Source: Pseudomonas floridensis (GTDB lineage: Bacteria > Pseudomonadota > Gammaproteobacteria > Pseudomonadales > Pseudomonadaceae). Taken from it: a stretch of 64,000 nt of DNA. The stretch is from the NCBI RefSeq assembly GCF_002087235.1, contig NZ_MUIO01000017.1, positions 1 through 64,000 on the forward strand, in the 5' to 3' direction. The notes under the pieces are model-generated. The model did no database searches, was not told the origin of the DNA, and saw only the letters and a list, made by a program, of their open reading frames with translations. A program made the translations under genes and the position numbers. This document shows, piece by piece, positions 49,211-58,281 of the stretch (position 1 is the stretch's first letter; each line of letters begins with the position of its first letter).

Positions 49211-51478
49211 TCAAATACGCCGGGCGGCGTAACGCTTGAGCATGCTCGGTACATCGAGAATCAGGGCAATGCGACCGTCACCGGTGATGGTGGCGCCCGA
49301 CATGCCTGGCGTACCTTGCAACATCTTGCCCAGCGGTTTGATCACCACTTCTTCCTGACCCACCAGTTGATCGACGACAAAGCCGATGCGCTGGGTGCCG
49401 ACAGACAGAATCACCACATGCCCTTCACGCTGCTCTTCGTGGGCGGCCGAACTGACCAGCCAACGCTTGAGGTAGAACAGTGGCAAGGCCTTGTCACGCA
49501 CGATCACCACTTCTTGCCCATCGACGACGTTGGTGGTCGACAGGTCCAGGTGGAAGATTTCGTTGACGTTGACCAGCGGGAACGCAAAGGCCTGATTGCC
49601 CAGCATGACCATCAGCGTCGGCATGATCGCCAGGGTCAACGGCACCTTGATGACGATCTTCGAGCCCTGGCCCTTGGTCGAGTAGATGTTGATCGACCCG
49701 TTGAGCTGGGAAATCTTGGTTTTCACCACGTCCATGCCCACGCCACGGCCTGACACATCGGAGATCTCGGTCTTGGTCGAGAAACCCGGTGCGAAGATCA
49801 GGTTGTAGCAATCGGTGTCGCTCAGGCGATCGGCCGCATCCTTGTCCATCACGCCGCGCTTGACCGCGATGGAACGCAGCACGTTGGGGTCCATGCCCTT
49901 GCCGTCATCGGAAATCGACAACAGGATATGGTCGCCCTCCTGCTCGGCAGCCAGAATCACTTTGCCGCCGCGAGACTTGCCGGTGGCTTCGCGTTCTTCC
50001 GGTGTTTCGATACCGTGGTCAACCGCGTTGCGCACCAAGTGGACCAGCGGATCGGCCAGAGCCTCGACGAGGTTCTTGTCCAGATCGGTCTCTTCGCCGA
50101 CCAGTTCCAGATTGATCTCTTTCTTGAGCTGACGAGCCAGGTCGCGAACCAGACGCGGGAAGCGGCCAAAGACTTTCTTGATCGGCTGCATGCGGGTTTT
50201 CATCACCGCGGTCTGCAGGTCGGCGGTCACCACGTCCAGGTTGGAAACAGCCTTGGACATGGCTTCGTCGCCACTGTTGAGGCCCAGACGCACCAGGCGG
50301 TTACGCACCAGCACCAGTTCGCCGACCATGTTCATGATCTCGTCCAGGCGCGCAGTGTCGACGCGCACCGTGGTTTCGGCTTCCGATGCCACTGGCTTCT
50401 CGCCACCGGCAGCCGGAGCACGCGCCGGCGCGGGGGCAGCAACTGCGGCCTTGGCTGGAGCGGCTGCCGGAGCAGGCGCAGCCTTGGCAGCCGGAGCCGC
50501 GGCAGGTTTGGCTGCCGGGGCTGGCGCTGCGGCGGCAGGTGCCGCGGCTTTCGCAACGATAGCCTCAGGCTCGAACTTGCCCTTGCCGTGCAGCTCATCC
50601 AGAAGGCTTTCGAATTCGTGGTCGGTGATTTCGTCGGATGCAGAGGCTGTGGCCGCAGGTGCCTTGGCCGCAACGGCCGCGGCGGCTACAGGCACAACGG
50701 CAGCGGCGTCGAACGACCCCTTGCCATGCAACTGATCCAGCAGGGCCTCGAACTCATCGTCAGTGATCTCGTCACTGGCCGGCGCGCTGCCACCACTCTT
50801 GGCTGCCGGAGCGGGCGCAGGCGCGACGTCAGCCGCAAACTTGCCCTTGCCATGCAACTGATCGAGCAGGGATTCGAATTCCTGATCGGTGATTTCATCA
50901 CTCGACGCGGCCTGGGCAGCCGGAGCCGCCGCAGGTGCTGACACCGGTTTGGAGCCGTGCAGCGAATCGAGCAGTTGTTCGAATTCCTGATCAGTGATGT
51001 CGTCACCGCCAGCCGCCTCGGCAACCGGAGCAGCGGCTTCAACCACTGGCTCCGGCTCAGGTTCGGCCACCGCAACTTCGTCATTGGACTGCGGCTCGGC
51101 CAGACGCGACAGCGCTGCCAGCAACTCTGGCGTAGCGGGTGTCAGATCCGTACGTTCGCGCACCTGGCCAAACATACTGTTGACCGTGTCCAGTGCTTCC
51201 AGAACCACGTCCATGAGCTCGGAGTCCACGCGACGCTCACCCTTGCGAAGGATGTCGAACACGTTTTCGGCGATATGGCAGCACTCCACCAGCTCATGCA
51301 GCTGGAGGAAGCCGGCGCCCCCTTTTACAGTGTGAAAACCGCGAAAAATTGCATTGAGCAGGTCAGCATCATCCGGTCGGCTTTCCAGCTCGACCAATTG
51401 TTCTGACAACTGCTCCAGAATTTCGCCGGCCTCTACCAGAAAATCCTGAAGGATTTCTTCATCGGCGCCGAAGCTCAT
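49211..51478 (-). CDS. cheA: Chemotaxis histidine kinase CheA
   Basis: A 755-residue kinase. P1/Hpt (1-130) has phospho-His49 in FRGFHTVKGGAGFLQL. A typical P2 domain is not visible. In its place is a 170-residue Ala/Pro-rich linker carrying four copies of a DEITDxEFExLLDxLHGKGxF motif (residues 159-177, 194-214, 236-256, 282-302). P3 dimerisation and P4 ATPase follow (VRNAVDHGIETPEEREATGK, GRGVGMDVVKTKIS), then the P5 CheW-like regulatory domain. It sends phosphate to CheY and CheB. The start MSFGADEEILQDF at 51478 is the family start; an upstream frame adds nine residues. Confidence 0.95.
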   Translation of the reverse strand: MSFGADEEILQDFLVEAGEILEQLSEQLVELESRPDDADLLNAIFRGFHTVKGGAGFLQLHELVECCHIAENVFDILRKGERRVDSELMDVVLEALDTVNSMFGQVRERTDLTPATPELLAALSRLAEPQSNDEVAVAEPEPEPVVEAAAPVAEAAGGDDITDQEFEQLLDSLHGSKPVSAPAAAPAAQAASSDEITDQEFESLLDQLHGKGKFAADVAPAPAPAAKSGGSAPASDEITDDEFEALLDQLHGKGSFDAAAVVPVAAAAVAAKAPAATASASDEITDHEFESLLDELHGKGKFEPEAIVAKAAAPAAAAPAPAAKPAAAPAAKAAPAPAAAPAKAAVAAPAPARAPAAGGEKPVASEAETTVRVDTARLDEIMNMVGELVLVRNRLVRLGLNSGDEAMSKAVSNLDVVTADLQTAVMKTRMQPIKKVFGRFPRLVRDLARQLKKEINLELVGEETDLDKNLVEALADPLVHLVRNAVDHGIETPEEREATGKSRGGKVILAAEQEGDHILLSISDDGKGMDPNVLRSIAVKRGVMDKDAADRLSDTDCYNLIFAPGFSTKTEISDVSGRGVGMDVVKTKISQLNGSINIYSTKGQGSKIVIKVPLTLAIMPTLMVMLGNQAFAFPLVNVNEIFHLDLSTTNVVDGQEVVIVRDKALPLFYLKRWLVSSAAHEEQREGHVVILSVGTQRIGFVVDQLVGQEEVVIKPLGKMLQGTPGMSGATITGDGRIALILDVPSMLKRYAARRI

Positions 51479-51510
51479 GGGGTGCTCCCTAAAATTAACC
51501 GTCAACAGAC

Positions 51511-52296
51511 CTAGAAGCCGAGGCTCGATAGCAGATCGTCTACATCATCCTGTCCGGATACGACGTCTTCACGTTTATCGGCATGAATCTGCGGACCTTC
51601 ACCCTTGGCGAGATGTTTTTTAGGATCTTTTTCAGCAAGGATGGATTCTTCGTCATGTTCGATGCCTGCGAAGCGATCGACATGGCTGGCCATGAGCACC
51701 AGTTTGAGCAAATTGCCTTCTACTTCAGTGACCAACTGCGTGACACGCTTGATCACCTGACCGGTGAGGTCCTGATAATCCTGGGCGAGCAGAATGTCAT
51801 TCAGGTGCGCGGACACCTGGTGGGTTTCCTTCTCGGTACGCGTCAGAAAACCATCGACCCGCTTGGCGAGATCGCGGAATTCTTCAGCACCGATTTCGCG
51901 GCGCATGAAACGGCCCCAGTCTTCGCTCAACGCCTTGGCGTCGGAACTCAGCCCGTTCATGACCGGTGTGCTTTCTTCCACCAGATCCATCGTGCGGTTG
52001 GCCGCATTCTCGGTCAGCCGGACGACATACCCCAGACGTTCGGTGGCATCGGTGATCTGCGACACCTCCTCGGCCTGAGGCATGTGCGGATCGATCTGGA
52101 AGTTGACGATTGCACTGTGCAGCTCACGAGTCAGCTTGCCCACTTCCTGATACAGGCCGCGGTCACGTGTCTGGTTGAGCTCATGGATCAGTTGCACAGC
52201 TTCGCCGAAACGGCCTTTTTCAAGGCTGGTGACGAGTTCCTGCGCGTGTCTTTTCAGGGTCGACTCAAAGTCGGCCATCGAATCAGTGTTATCCAT
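51511..52296 (-). CDS. cheZ: CheY-P phosphatase CheZ
   Basis: A 261-residue helical phosphatase. The active glutamine lies in ILLAQDYQDLTGQVIKRV. The C-terminal VDDLLSSLGF is the CheY-binding tail conserved in CheZ. It lowers CheY-P to terminate motor switching. The ATG at 52296 (MDNTDSMADFESTL) was chosen over a longer frame to 52335, which runs into cheY. It is co-transcribed with cheY, starting 19 bases after it. Confidence 0.94.
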   Translation of the reverse strand: MDNTDSMADFESTLKRHAQELVTSLEKGRFGEAVQLIHELNQTRDRGLYQEVGKLTRELHSAIVNFQIDPHMPQAEEVSQITDATERLGYVVRLTENAANRTMDLVEESTPVMNGLSSDAKALSEDWGRFMRREIGAEEFRDLAKRVDGFLTRTEKETHQVSAHLNDILLAQDYQDLTGQVIKRVTQLVTEVEGNLLKLVLMASHVDRFAGIEHDEESILAEKDPKKHLAKGEGPQIHADKREDVVSGQDDVDDLLSSLGF

Positions 52297-52315
52297 AGCG
52301 CCCTCACGGCATGCA

Positions 52316-52690
52316 TCAGCTATTGACGCGTTCAAAGATCTTTTCGATCTTTTCTTTCAGCGCTTGAGCCGTGAAAGGCTTGACGACATAACCATTCACC
52401 CCGGCCTGAGCAGCTTCGATGATCTGCTCACGCTTGGCTTCGGCAGTGACCATAAGCACCGGAAGGCTCTTGAGGCGCTCGTCCTGACGGACTTGACGCA
52501 ACAGATCGATACCGGACATGCCAGGCATGTTCCAGTCCGTCACCAGAAAGTCAAAGGCGCCGCTTTGCAACATCGGCAGCGCGGTCAGACCGTCGTCCGC
52601 TTCCGATGTGTTGGTGAACCCAAGGTCACGCAACAGGTTCTTGATGATCCGCCGCATCGTTGAGAAGTCATCAACGATGAGGATTTTCAT
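52316..52690 (-). CDS. cheY: Chemotaxis response regulator CheY
   Basis: A 124-residue single receiver domain. [20 protein letters not shown] gives the acidic pocket, Asp52 in [13 protein letters not shown] is phosphorylated, and MVTAEAKRE and [10 protein letters not shown] carry the Thr and Lys switch residues. It binds FliM, whose N-terminal CheY-docking peptide is encoded in this window. The 255-base gap upstream (52691-52945) should hold a promoter, but I could not identify a FliA-type site there. Confidence 0.96.
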   Translation of the reverse strand: MKILIVDDFSTMRRIIKNLLRDLGFTNTSEADDGLTALPMLQSGAFDFLVTDWNMPGMSGIDLLRQVRQDERLKSLPVLMVTAEAKREQIIEAAQAGVNGYVVKPFTAQALKEKIEKIFERVNS

Positions 52691-52945
52691 GTTCTTGTCC
52701 AATTCGACCTCCAAGCAGTCTTTAACGCGTTCAGCACCTGAACACGCTGTTCACTCAATACTGGCACAGCACACCCCGGCTGTACGAAACGACGACGGGC
52801 TTGGCAAAACGACAGGTACAGACCTGAACGAACAGCCCATCGAGGCGATGCCCGACAGGCTCTTGCCGTGTCTATCCTGTTACCACGCAACGCTTTGCAC
52901 AGCCGGCTAGCAGCCAACGTGCGGCACCGGGCCGCACATCGACTG

Positions 52946-53686
52946 TCAACGCGCTCGCCACTCCCCCAAACGCCCTCGCAAACGAGCTGCGCACTGGCTG
53001 TGTAACTGACTGACCCGCGACTCGCTGACCCCCAGGACTTCTCCGATTTCCTTGAGGTTCAGCTCCTCGTCGTAGTACAGCGCCAAGACCAGACGCTCAC
53101 GCTCCGGCAAATTGGCAATCGCATCGGCCAGGGCGGCCTGGAAGCGCTCGTCTTCCAGGTCGCGTGACGGTTCAAGCGAACCGCTGGCACCGTCCTCGTG
53201 CAGCCCTTCATGGTCGCCATCCTGAAGCAGGTCGTCGAAACTGAAGAGGCGGCTGCCCAAGGTATCATTCAAAATCCCGTAATAATCATCGAGACTCAAC
53301 TGGAGTTCGGCCGCAACCTCGTGATCTTTAGCGTCACGTCCGGTTTTCGCTTCAATTGCGCGAATTGCGTCACTCACCATGCGCGTATTGCGGTGGACCG
53401 AGCGTGGCGCCCAGTCGCCCTTGCGCACTTCGTCGAGCATTGCACCACGAATGCGAATACCCGCATAGGTCTCGAAACTCGCGCCCTTGGTGGAGTCGTA
53501 TTTGGTGGAGACTTCCAGCAGACCGATCATGCCGGCCTGGATCAGATCCTCAACCTGTACGCTGGCCGGCAGACGCGCCAGCAGGTGATAGGCGATGCGC
53601 TTGACCAACGGCGCATAACGCTCGATCAGCTCGTACTGCGAATTCCGGGAAGCCTTGCTGTACATCTGGTAGCCGCTCGCTGTCAT
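52946..53686 (-). CDS. fliA: Flagellar sigma factor FliA (sigma-28)
   Basis: A 246-residue alternative sigma factor for late flagellar and chemotaxis genes. Region 2 contains LIERYAPLVKRIAYHLLARL and VEDLIQAGMIGLLEVSTKYD with TYAGIRIRGAMLDEVRKGDW. Region 4 has LPERERLVLALYYDEELNLK and EIGEVLGVSESRVSQLHSQC as the HTH. FlgM (not in window) is its anti-sigma factor. It overlaps the fleN stop by 4 bases, so they share a transcript with flhF and flhA. Confidence 0.96.
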   Translation of the reverse strand: MTASGYQMYSKASRNSQYELIERYAPLVKRIAYHLLARLPASVQVEDLIQAGMIGLLEVSTKYDSTKGASFETYAGIRIRGAMLDEVRKGDWAPRSVHRNTRMVSDAIRAIEAKTGRDAKDHEVAAELQLSLDDYYGILNDTLGSRLFSFDDLLQDGDHEGLHEDGASGSLEPSRDLEDERFQAALADAIANLPERERLVLALYYDEELNLKEIGEVLGVSESRVSQLHSQCAARLRGRLGEWRAR

Positions 53687-54516
53687 TGGACAGGCCCCGC
53701 ACTGGTCTGGTGAACGAGTCGTTCGACGAAGAATTCAAGGTGACCCCGTGGGTTGGCCGGCAACGGCCAGGTGTCGACCTTCTGGGCAATGGCCTTGAAC
53801 GCCAGCGCGCACTTGGAACGCGGAAAGGCTTCGTAGACGGCCCGTTGCTTCTGCACGGCCTTGCGCACGCATTCGTCGTAAGGCACGGCGCCAACATACT
53901 GCAGCGCCACGTCCAGAAAACGGTCCGTGACCTTGGTCAGCTTGGCGAACAGGTTACGGCCTTCCTGCGGGCTCTGGGCCATGTTGGCCAGCACCCGAAA
54001 ACGGTTCATGCCGTAATCGCGGTTCAACAGTTTGATCAGTGCGTAGGCGTCAGTGATCGAGGTCGGTTCGTCGCAGACCACCAGCAGCACTTCCTGCGCG
54101 GCGCGAACGAAACTCACCACCGACTCGCCAATACCGGCCGCCGTGTCGATGACCAGCACGTCGAGGTTGTCGCCAATCTCGCTGAACGCCTGAATCAGTC
54201 CGGCATGCTGCGCCGGAGACAGATGCACCATGCTCTGCGTGCCGGAAGCGGCCGGTACGATGCGAACACCACCCGGCCCCTGCAACAGCACGTCGCGCAG
54301 TTCGCAGCGGCCTTCTATCACGTCGGCGAGCGTACGTTTGGGTGTCAGCCCCAGCAGAACATCGACATTGGCCAGACCCAGATCGGCGTCCAGCAGCATG
54401 ACGCGCCGGCCGAGCTCGGCAAGGGCCAGCGAGAGGTTCACTGACACGTTAGTCTTACCGACGCCACCTTTGCCGCCGGTCACCGCAATAACCTGTACGG
54501 GATGCATGCTGCCCAT
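53683..54516 (-). CDS. fleN: Flagellar number regulator FleN (FlhG)
   Basis: A 277-residue MinD-like ATPase that limits flagella to the polar number by opposing FleQ. AVTGGKGGVGKTNVSVNLSL is the deviant Walker A; LLDADLGLANVDVLLGLTP and VLVIDTAAGIGESVVSFVRA complete the active site. A C-terminal amphipathic segment (HLEFFVERLVHQ) may act as a membrane-targeting helix. The downstream ATGA overlap with fliA suggests coupling. The 115-base gap upstream to flhF shows nothing notable. Confidence 0.95.
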   Translation of the reverse strand: MGSMHPVQVIAVTGGKGGVGKTNVSVNLSLALAELGRRVMLLDADLGLANVDVLLGLTPKRTLADVIEGRCELRDVLLQGPGGVRIVPAASGTQSMVHLSPAQHAGLIQAFSEIGDNLDVLVIDTAAGIGESVVSFVRAAQEVLLVVCDEPTSITDAYALIKLLNRDYGMNRFRVLANMAQSPQEGRNLFAKLTKVTDRFLDVALQYVGAVPYDECVRKAVQKQRAVYEAFPRSKCALAFKAIAQKVDTWPLPANPRGHLEFFVERLVHQTSAGPVQ

Positions 54517-54631
54517 GTTATTTCTTTACCTTGTCTTGCGTAGACCGAAGCCACATTGCGGGCTGCACGTTCGCGGACGAACAATGCCTGGCAGACCATC
54601 GATGCAGGGACATTCCAGTAATCTCCATCAC

Positions 54632-55966
54632 TCAACCCACCCTTTTGCCAGGTGAGTGATAGAGGTCGGCAAACATATCAGCCATCGCTTCTTCGCTCGG
54701 CTCGTCCTGCATTTGCACACTGACCGCACGGCTCACCAGTTGGTGACGACGCGGAATGTGCAAATCGTCAGGAATCCGTGGCCCGTCAGTCAGGTAGGCC
54801 ACCGGCAATTCATGACTGATCGCCAGGCTCAGCACTTCACCCAGACTGGCGGTTTCATCCAGCTTGGTCAGAATGCATCCGGCCAGGCCACAACGCTTGT
54901 AACTGTGATAAGCCGCAGTCAGCACCTGCTTCTGGCTGGTGGTCGCCAGTACCAGATAGTTGCGCGATTTGATGCCGCGACCGGCCAGGCTTTCCAGCTG
55001 CATGCGCAGCGCCGGATCACTGGCCTGCAGGCCCGCGGTATCGATCAGGACGACGCGCTTGCGCAGCAGCGGCTCGAGAGCCTGCGCCAGCGACTGGCCA
55101 GGATCGACGTGGGTCACTGGCACATTGAGAATGCGGCCGAGTGTCTTGAGTTGTTCCTGTGCGCCGATGCGGAAGCTGTCCATGCTGACCAGCGCGATAT
55201 TCTGCGCGCCGTATTTGAGCACGTAACGAGCGGCCAGCTTGGCGAGGGTGGTGGTCTTGCCCATGCCGGCAGGGCCGACCATGGCGATCACTCCGCCCTC
55301 TTCCAGTGGCTCGACGTCAGGCACGGCAATCATGCGGGCCAGGTGCGCCAGCAACATGCGCCAGGCCTGACGAGGCTCGTCAATGTCCGGAATCATCGAC
55401 AGCAGGTCACGCGACAACGGACCCGAGAGACCGACGCGTTGCAGGCGACGCCACAGGTTGGCCTGCTGCGGGCGGCTGCCTTGCAGTTGATTCCACGCCA
55501 GTGAGCCGAGCTGCACTTCCAGCAGCTCACGCAGGCCGTTCAATTCGGAGCGCATCGAGTCGATGGCACGCTGACCACCAGCACTGGCGGAGTCGGCCGC
55601 AGGCGTCGGCGCGTAGGCAAACGGGCGTGGCGGCTCTTCGAGGGTTGGCTCGATATGGGTGTCGACCGCGCTGACCGGTTTGCCGGAAAACAGCTGAAGA
55701 TTGACCGAGGCGTCGCTGTCGCTGCGATTGTTCAATTCAGCCTGAGCGGAGACGATGCGCGACTGAGTCTTGCGCAGCTCGTCTTCGAGCTCCATGTTCG
55801 GCACGCGCGGGGCCAGCGCTGACAGCTTGTAATCCAGCGCGGCAGTCAGCTCGACGCCACCGGCAATGCGCCGGTTGCCAATGATGGCCGCTTCTGCGCC
55901 CAGCTCATCGCGAACCAGCTTCATGGCTTGACGCATATCGGCGGCGAAAAATCGCTTAACTTGCAT
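54632..55966 (-). CDS. flhF: Flagellar SRP-like GTPase FlhF
   Basis: A 444-residue GTPase that fixes the flagellum at the pole. The N-terminal B domain (MQVKRFFAADMRQAMKLVRD) leads to a variable linker. The NG GTPase domain has G1 MVGPAGMGKTTTLAKLAARY, LVSMDSFRIGAQEQLKTLGR, G3 VLIDTAGLQ, and TKLDETASLGEVLSL (G4). FleN is expected to stimulate GTP hydrolysis. It starts 11 bases after flhA and belongs to the same operon. Confidence 0.96.
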   Translation of the reverse strand: MQVKRFFAADMRQAMKLVRDELGAEAAIIGNRRIAGGVELTAALDYKLSALAPRVPNMELEDELRKTQSRIVSAQAELNNRSDSDASVNLQLFSGKPVSAVDTHIEPTLEEPPRPFAYAPTPAADSASAGGQRAIDSMRSELNGLRELLEVQLGSLAWNQLQGSRPQQANLWRRLQRVGLSGPLSRDLLSMIPDIDEPRQAWRMLLAHLARMIAVPDVEPLEEGGVIAMVGPAGMGKTTTLAKLAARYVLKYGAQNIALVSMDSFRIGAQEQLKTLGRILNVPVTHVDPGQSLAQALEPLLRKRVVLIDTAGLQASDPALRMQLESLAGRGIKSRNYLVLATTSQKQVLTAAYHSYKRCGLAGCILTKLDETASLGEVLSLAISHELPVAYLTDGPRIPDDLHIPRRHQLVSRAVSVQMQDEPSEEAMADMFADLYHSPGKRVG

Positions 55967-55977
55967 GACTCACTACC

Positions 55978-58107
55978 TCAGCCGTTAGGCCCGACAGTCG
56001 CTACGATGGTAACTTGCTTGTTGTCAGGAATTTCCTGATACGCCAGAACATGCATGTTCGGTACAGCCAATCGTCCAAATCGTGACAGCATGGCCCGGAT
56101 CGGACCCGCTACCAGGAGAATGACCGGCAACCCTTGCATTTCCTGACGCTGGGCCGCCTCGATCAACGAACGCTGGAGCTTTTCAGCCATGCTCGGTTCG
56201 AGCAGAACGCCTTCTTCCTGACCCTGACCAGCCTTCTGCAAACTATTGAGCAATATCTGTTCCAACCTTGGTTCCAGAGTGATGACAGGCAGCTCCGGCT
56301 CAATGCCTACAATGCTTTGGACGATTGCGCGGCTCAGGCCGACGCGGACCGCCGCCACCAGAGCGGCGGTATCTTGACTCTTCCCGGCATTGTTGGCGAT
56401 AGCCTCTGCAATGCTGCGGATATCGCGCACCGGTACGTGCTCGGCCAGCAGCGCCTGGAGCACATTAAGCAGCGACGACAGGGAAAGCACACCCGGAACC
56501 AGCTCTTCAGCCAGTTTTGGCGAGCTCTTGGCCAGCAATTGCATCAATTGCTGGACCTCCTCGTGGCCGATCAGTTCATGGGAGTGCTTGTACAGAATCT
56601 GGTTCAAGTGAGTCGCCACCACGGTGCTGGCGTCCACCACCGTATAACCGAGGGACTGTGCCTGGCTGCGCTGGCTGATTTCGATCCAGACCGCCTCCAG
56701 ACCGAATGCCGGATCTCTGGCGGTGATGCCGTTCAGCGTGCCGAACACCTGACCCGGGTTGATCGCCAGCTCGCGGTCGGGGTAGATCTCGGCTTCGGCC
56801 AGGATCACGCCCATCAGCGTCAGGCGATAGGCGCTGGGCGCCAGATCGAGGTTGTCGCGAATGTGCACGGTCGGCATCAGAAAGCCCAGTTCCTGAGACA
56901 GCTTCTTGCGCACGCCCTTGATTCGCGCCAGCAGTTGACCACCCTGATTGCGATCCACCAGCGGAATAAGGCGATAACCCACTTCCAGACCGATGATGTC
57001 GATCGGCGTGACGTCATCCCAGCCAAGCTCCTTGGAATCCTGAACGCGGGTCGGCGATGGCAGCAGGTCCTGTTGACGCTGCACCTCGGCCAACGCCTCG
57101 ACCTTGACCTGATTCTCTTTCTTCCACAGCAGGTAGGCGCCACCCGCGGCCACCAGGCCCAGCCCGATGAAAGCGAAGTGCGGCATGCCAGGCACCAGCC
57201 CCATCACGATCATGATGCCGGCAGAGACGCCCAGCGCCTTGTATGAGGAGAACATCTGGCGATTGATCAGCTTGCCCATTTCTTCCGAACCGGAAGCACG
57301 GGTCACCATGATCGCGGCAGCGGTGGACAGCAGCAGTGATGGCAACTGTGCCACCAAACCGTCACCGATGGTCAGCAAGGTGTAGACGCGACCTGCGTCA
57401 CCAAAGGTCATGTTGTGCTGCAGAATACCGACCAGCATGCCGCCGATGAGGTTGATGAACAGAATCAGCAGGCCGGCGATCGCATCACCGCGAACAAACT
57501 TGCTGGCACCGTCCATGGAACCGTAGAACTCGGCCTCTCCGGCCACTTCCGCACGACGGCGCTTGGCTTCAGGCTGATCGATGAGGCCAGCGTTGAGGTC
57601 GGCGTCGATCGCCATCTGCTTGCCTGGCATCGCGTCGAGGGTAAAACGCGCACTCACTTCGGAAATGCGCCCGGCGCCCTTGGTGATCACCACGAAGTTG
57701 ATAATCATCAGGATCGCGAACACCACGATACCGACCACATAGTTGCCGCCGATCACCACCTCACCGAAGGCCTGAATCACCTTGCCCGCGGCAGCGTGAC
57801 CATCCTGGCCGTGCAGCATGACCACGCGGGTCGACGCGACGTTCAGGGCCAGGCGCAACAGCGTGGCGACCAGCAGAATGGTCGGAAAAACAGAGAAGTC
57901 CAGCGGGCGCAACGCGTAGACGCACACCAGCAGCACGACGATGGACAGTGCGATGTTGAACGTGAACAACACGTCAAGCAGAAATGGCGGAATGGGCAAC
58001 ATCATCATTGCCAGCATGATCAGCAGCAACAGCGGCACACCCAACTGGCCACGGCCCAGGCCTGCAATGTTGCTGCGTGCGCTACTGAATATCTGAGAGC
58101 GTTCCAC
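55978..58107 (-). CDS. flhA: Flagellar export gate protein FlhA
   Basis: A 709-residue inner-membrane component of the flagellar type III exporter. The N-terminal half has about eight membrane helices (LGVPLLLLIMLAMMMLPIPP) and the conserved FHIPEP loop (GRISEVSARFTLDAMPGKQM, IDADLNAGLI). The cytosolic half (about 330-709) forms the nonameric docking ring for chaperone-substrate complexes. GTG 58107 (VERSQIFSSARSN) was chosen because it matches the Pseudomonas N-terminus and has AGGT upstream; the ATG frame to 58134 is less family-like. It follows a terminator and a sigma-54-like site. Confidence 0.95.
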   Translation of the reverse strand: MERSQIFSSARSNIAGLGRGQLGVPLLLLIMLAMMMLPIPPFLLDVLFTFNIALSIVVLLVCVYALRPLDFSVFPTILLVATLLRLALNVASTRVVMLHGQDGHAAAGKVIQAFGEVVIGGNYVVGIVVFAILMIINFVVITKGAGRISEVSARFTLDAMPGKQMAIDADLNAGLIDQPEAKRRRAEVAGEAEFYGSMDGASKFVRGDAIAGLLILFINLIGGMLVGILQHNMTFGDAGRVYTLLTIGDGLVAQLPSLLLSTAAAIMVTRASGSEEMGKLINRQMFSSYKALGVSAGIMIVMGLVPGMPHFAFIGLGLVAAGGAYLLWKKENQVKVEALAEVQRQQDLLPSPTRVQDSKELGWDDVTPIDIIGLEVGYRLIPLVDRNQGGQLLARIKGVRKKLSQELGFLMPTVHIRDNLDLAPSAYRLTLMGVILAEAEIYPDRELAINPGQVFGTLNGITARDPAFGLEAVWIEISQRSQAQSLGYTVVDASTVVATHLNQILYKHSHELIGHEEVQQLMQLLAKSSPKLAEELVPGVLSLSSLLNVLQALLAEHVPVRDIRSIAEAIANNAGKSQDTAALVAAVRVGLSRAIVQSIVGIEPELPVITLEPRLEQILLNSLQKAGQGQEEGVLLEPSMAEKLQRSLIEAAQRQEMQGLPVILLVAGPIRAMLSRFGRLAVPNMHVLAYQEIPDNKQVTIVATVGPNG

Positions 58108-58170
58108 CGATTCTATACCTGCGCACTGGATCAAAACTTTGACGCCGAAGGCGACCTTGAACTGACCTGT

Positions 58171-58186
58171 TGCAAAAAGCTGTCCA
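58171..58186 (-). promoter_or_regulatory. Sigma-54-like promoter upstream of flhA
   Basis: On the minus strand TGGACAGCTTTTTGCA has the essential GG and GC 12 bases apart and a perfect TTGCA end, with CAC replaced by ACA. It is 63 bases before the flhA start and immediately after the flhB-operon terminator. The flhA operon of P. aeruginosa is RpoN- and FleQ-dependent, so the position is expected. Confidence 0.6.
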
Positions 58187-58187
58187 A

Positions 58188-58221
58188 CTTTTCAAAAGCC
58201 CGCAATCACGGGCCTGAAAAG
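58188..58221 (-). terminator. Terminator of the fliL-flhB operon
   Basis: CTTTTCA...TGAAAAG arms enclose GCCCG, CAATCA, CGGGC. Read on the minus strand this gives a two-part stem with TTTT after the inner one. It separates flhB from the flhA operon. Confidence 0.7.
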
Positions 58222-58281
58222 GCAGAAATAGCTGGCACAGAGAGCGAAATCACCGGAAGTGGAAGGTCGACGGGAGACCCG

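Noticed and set aside
52691..52945. FliA (sigma-28) promoter before cheY
   Set aside because: I searched the minus strand for TAAA-N15-GCCGATAA and found no acceptable match, although one is expected from P. aeruginosa.
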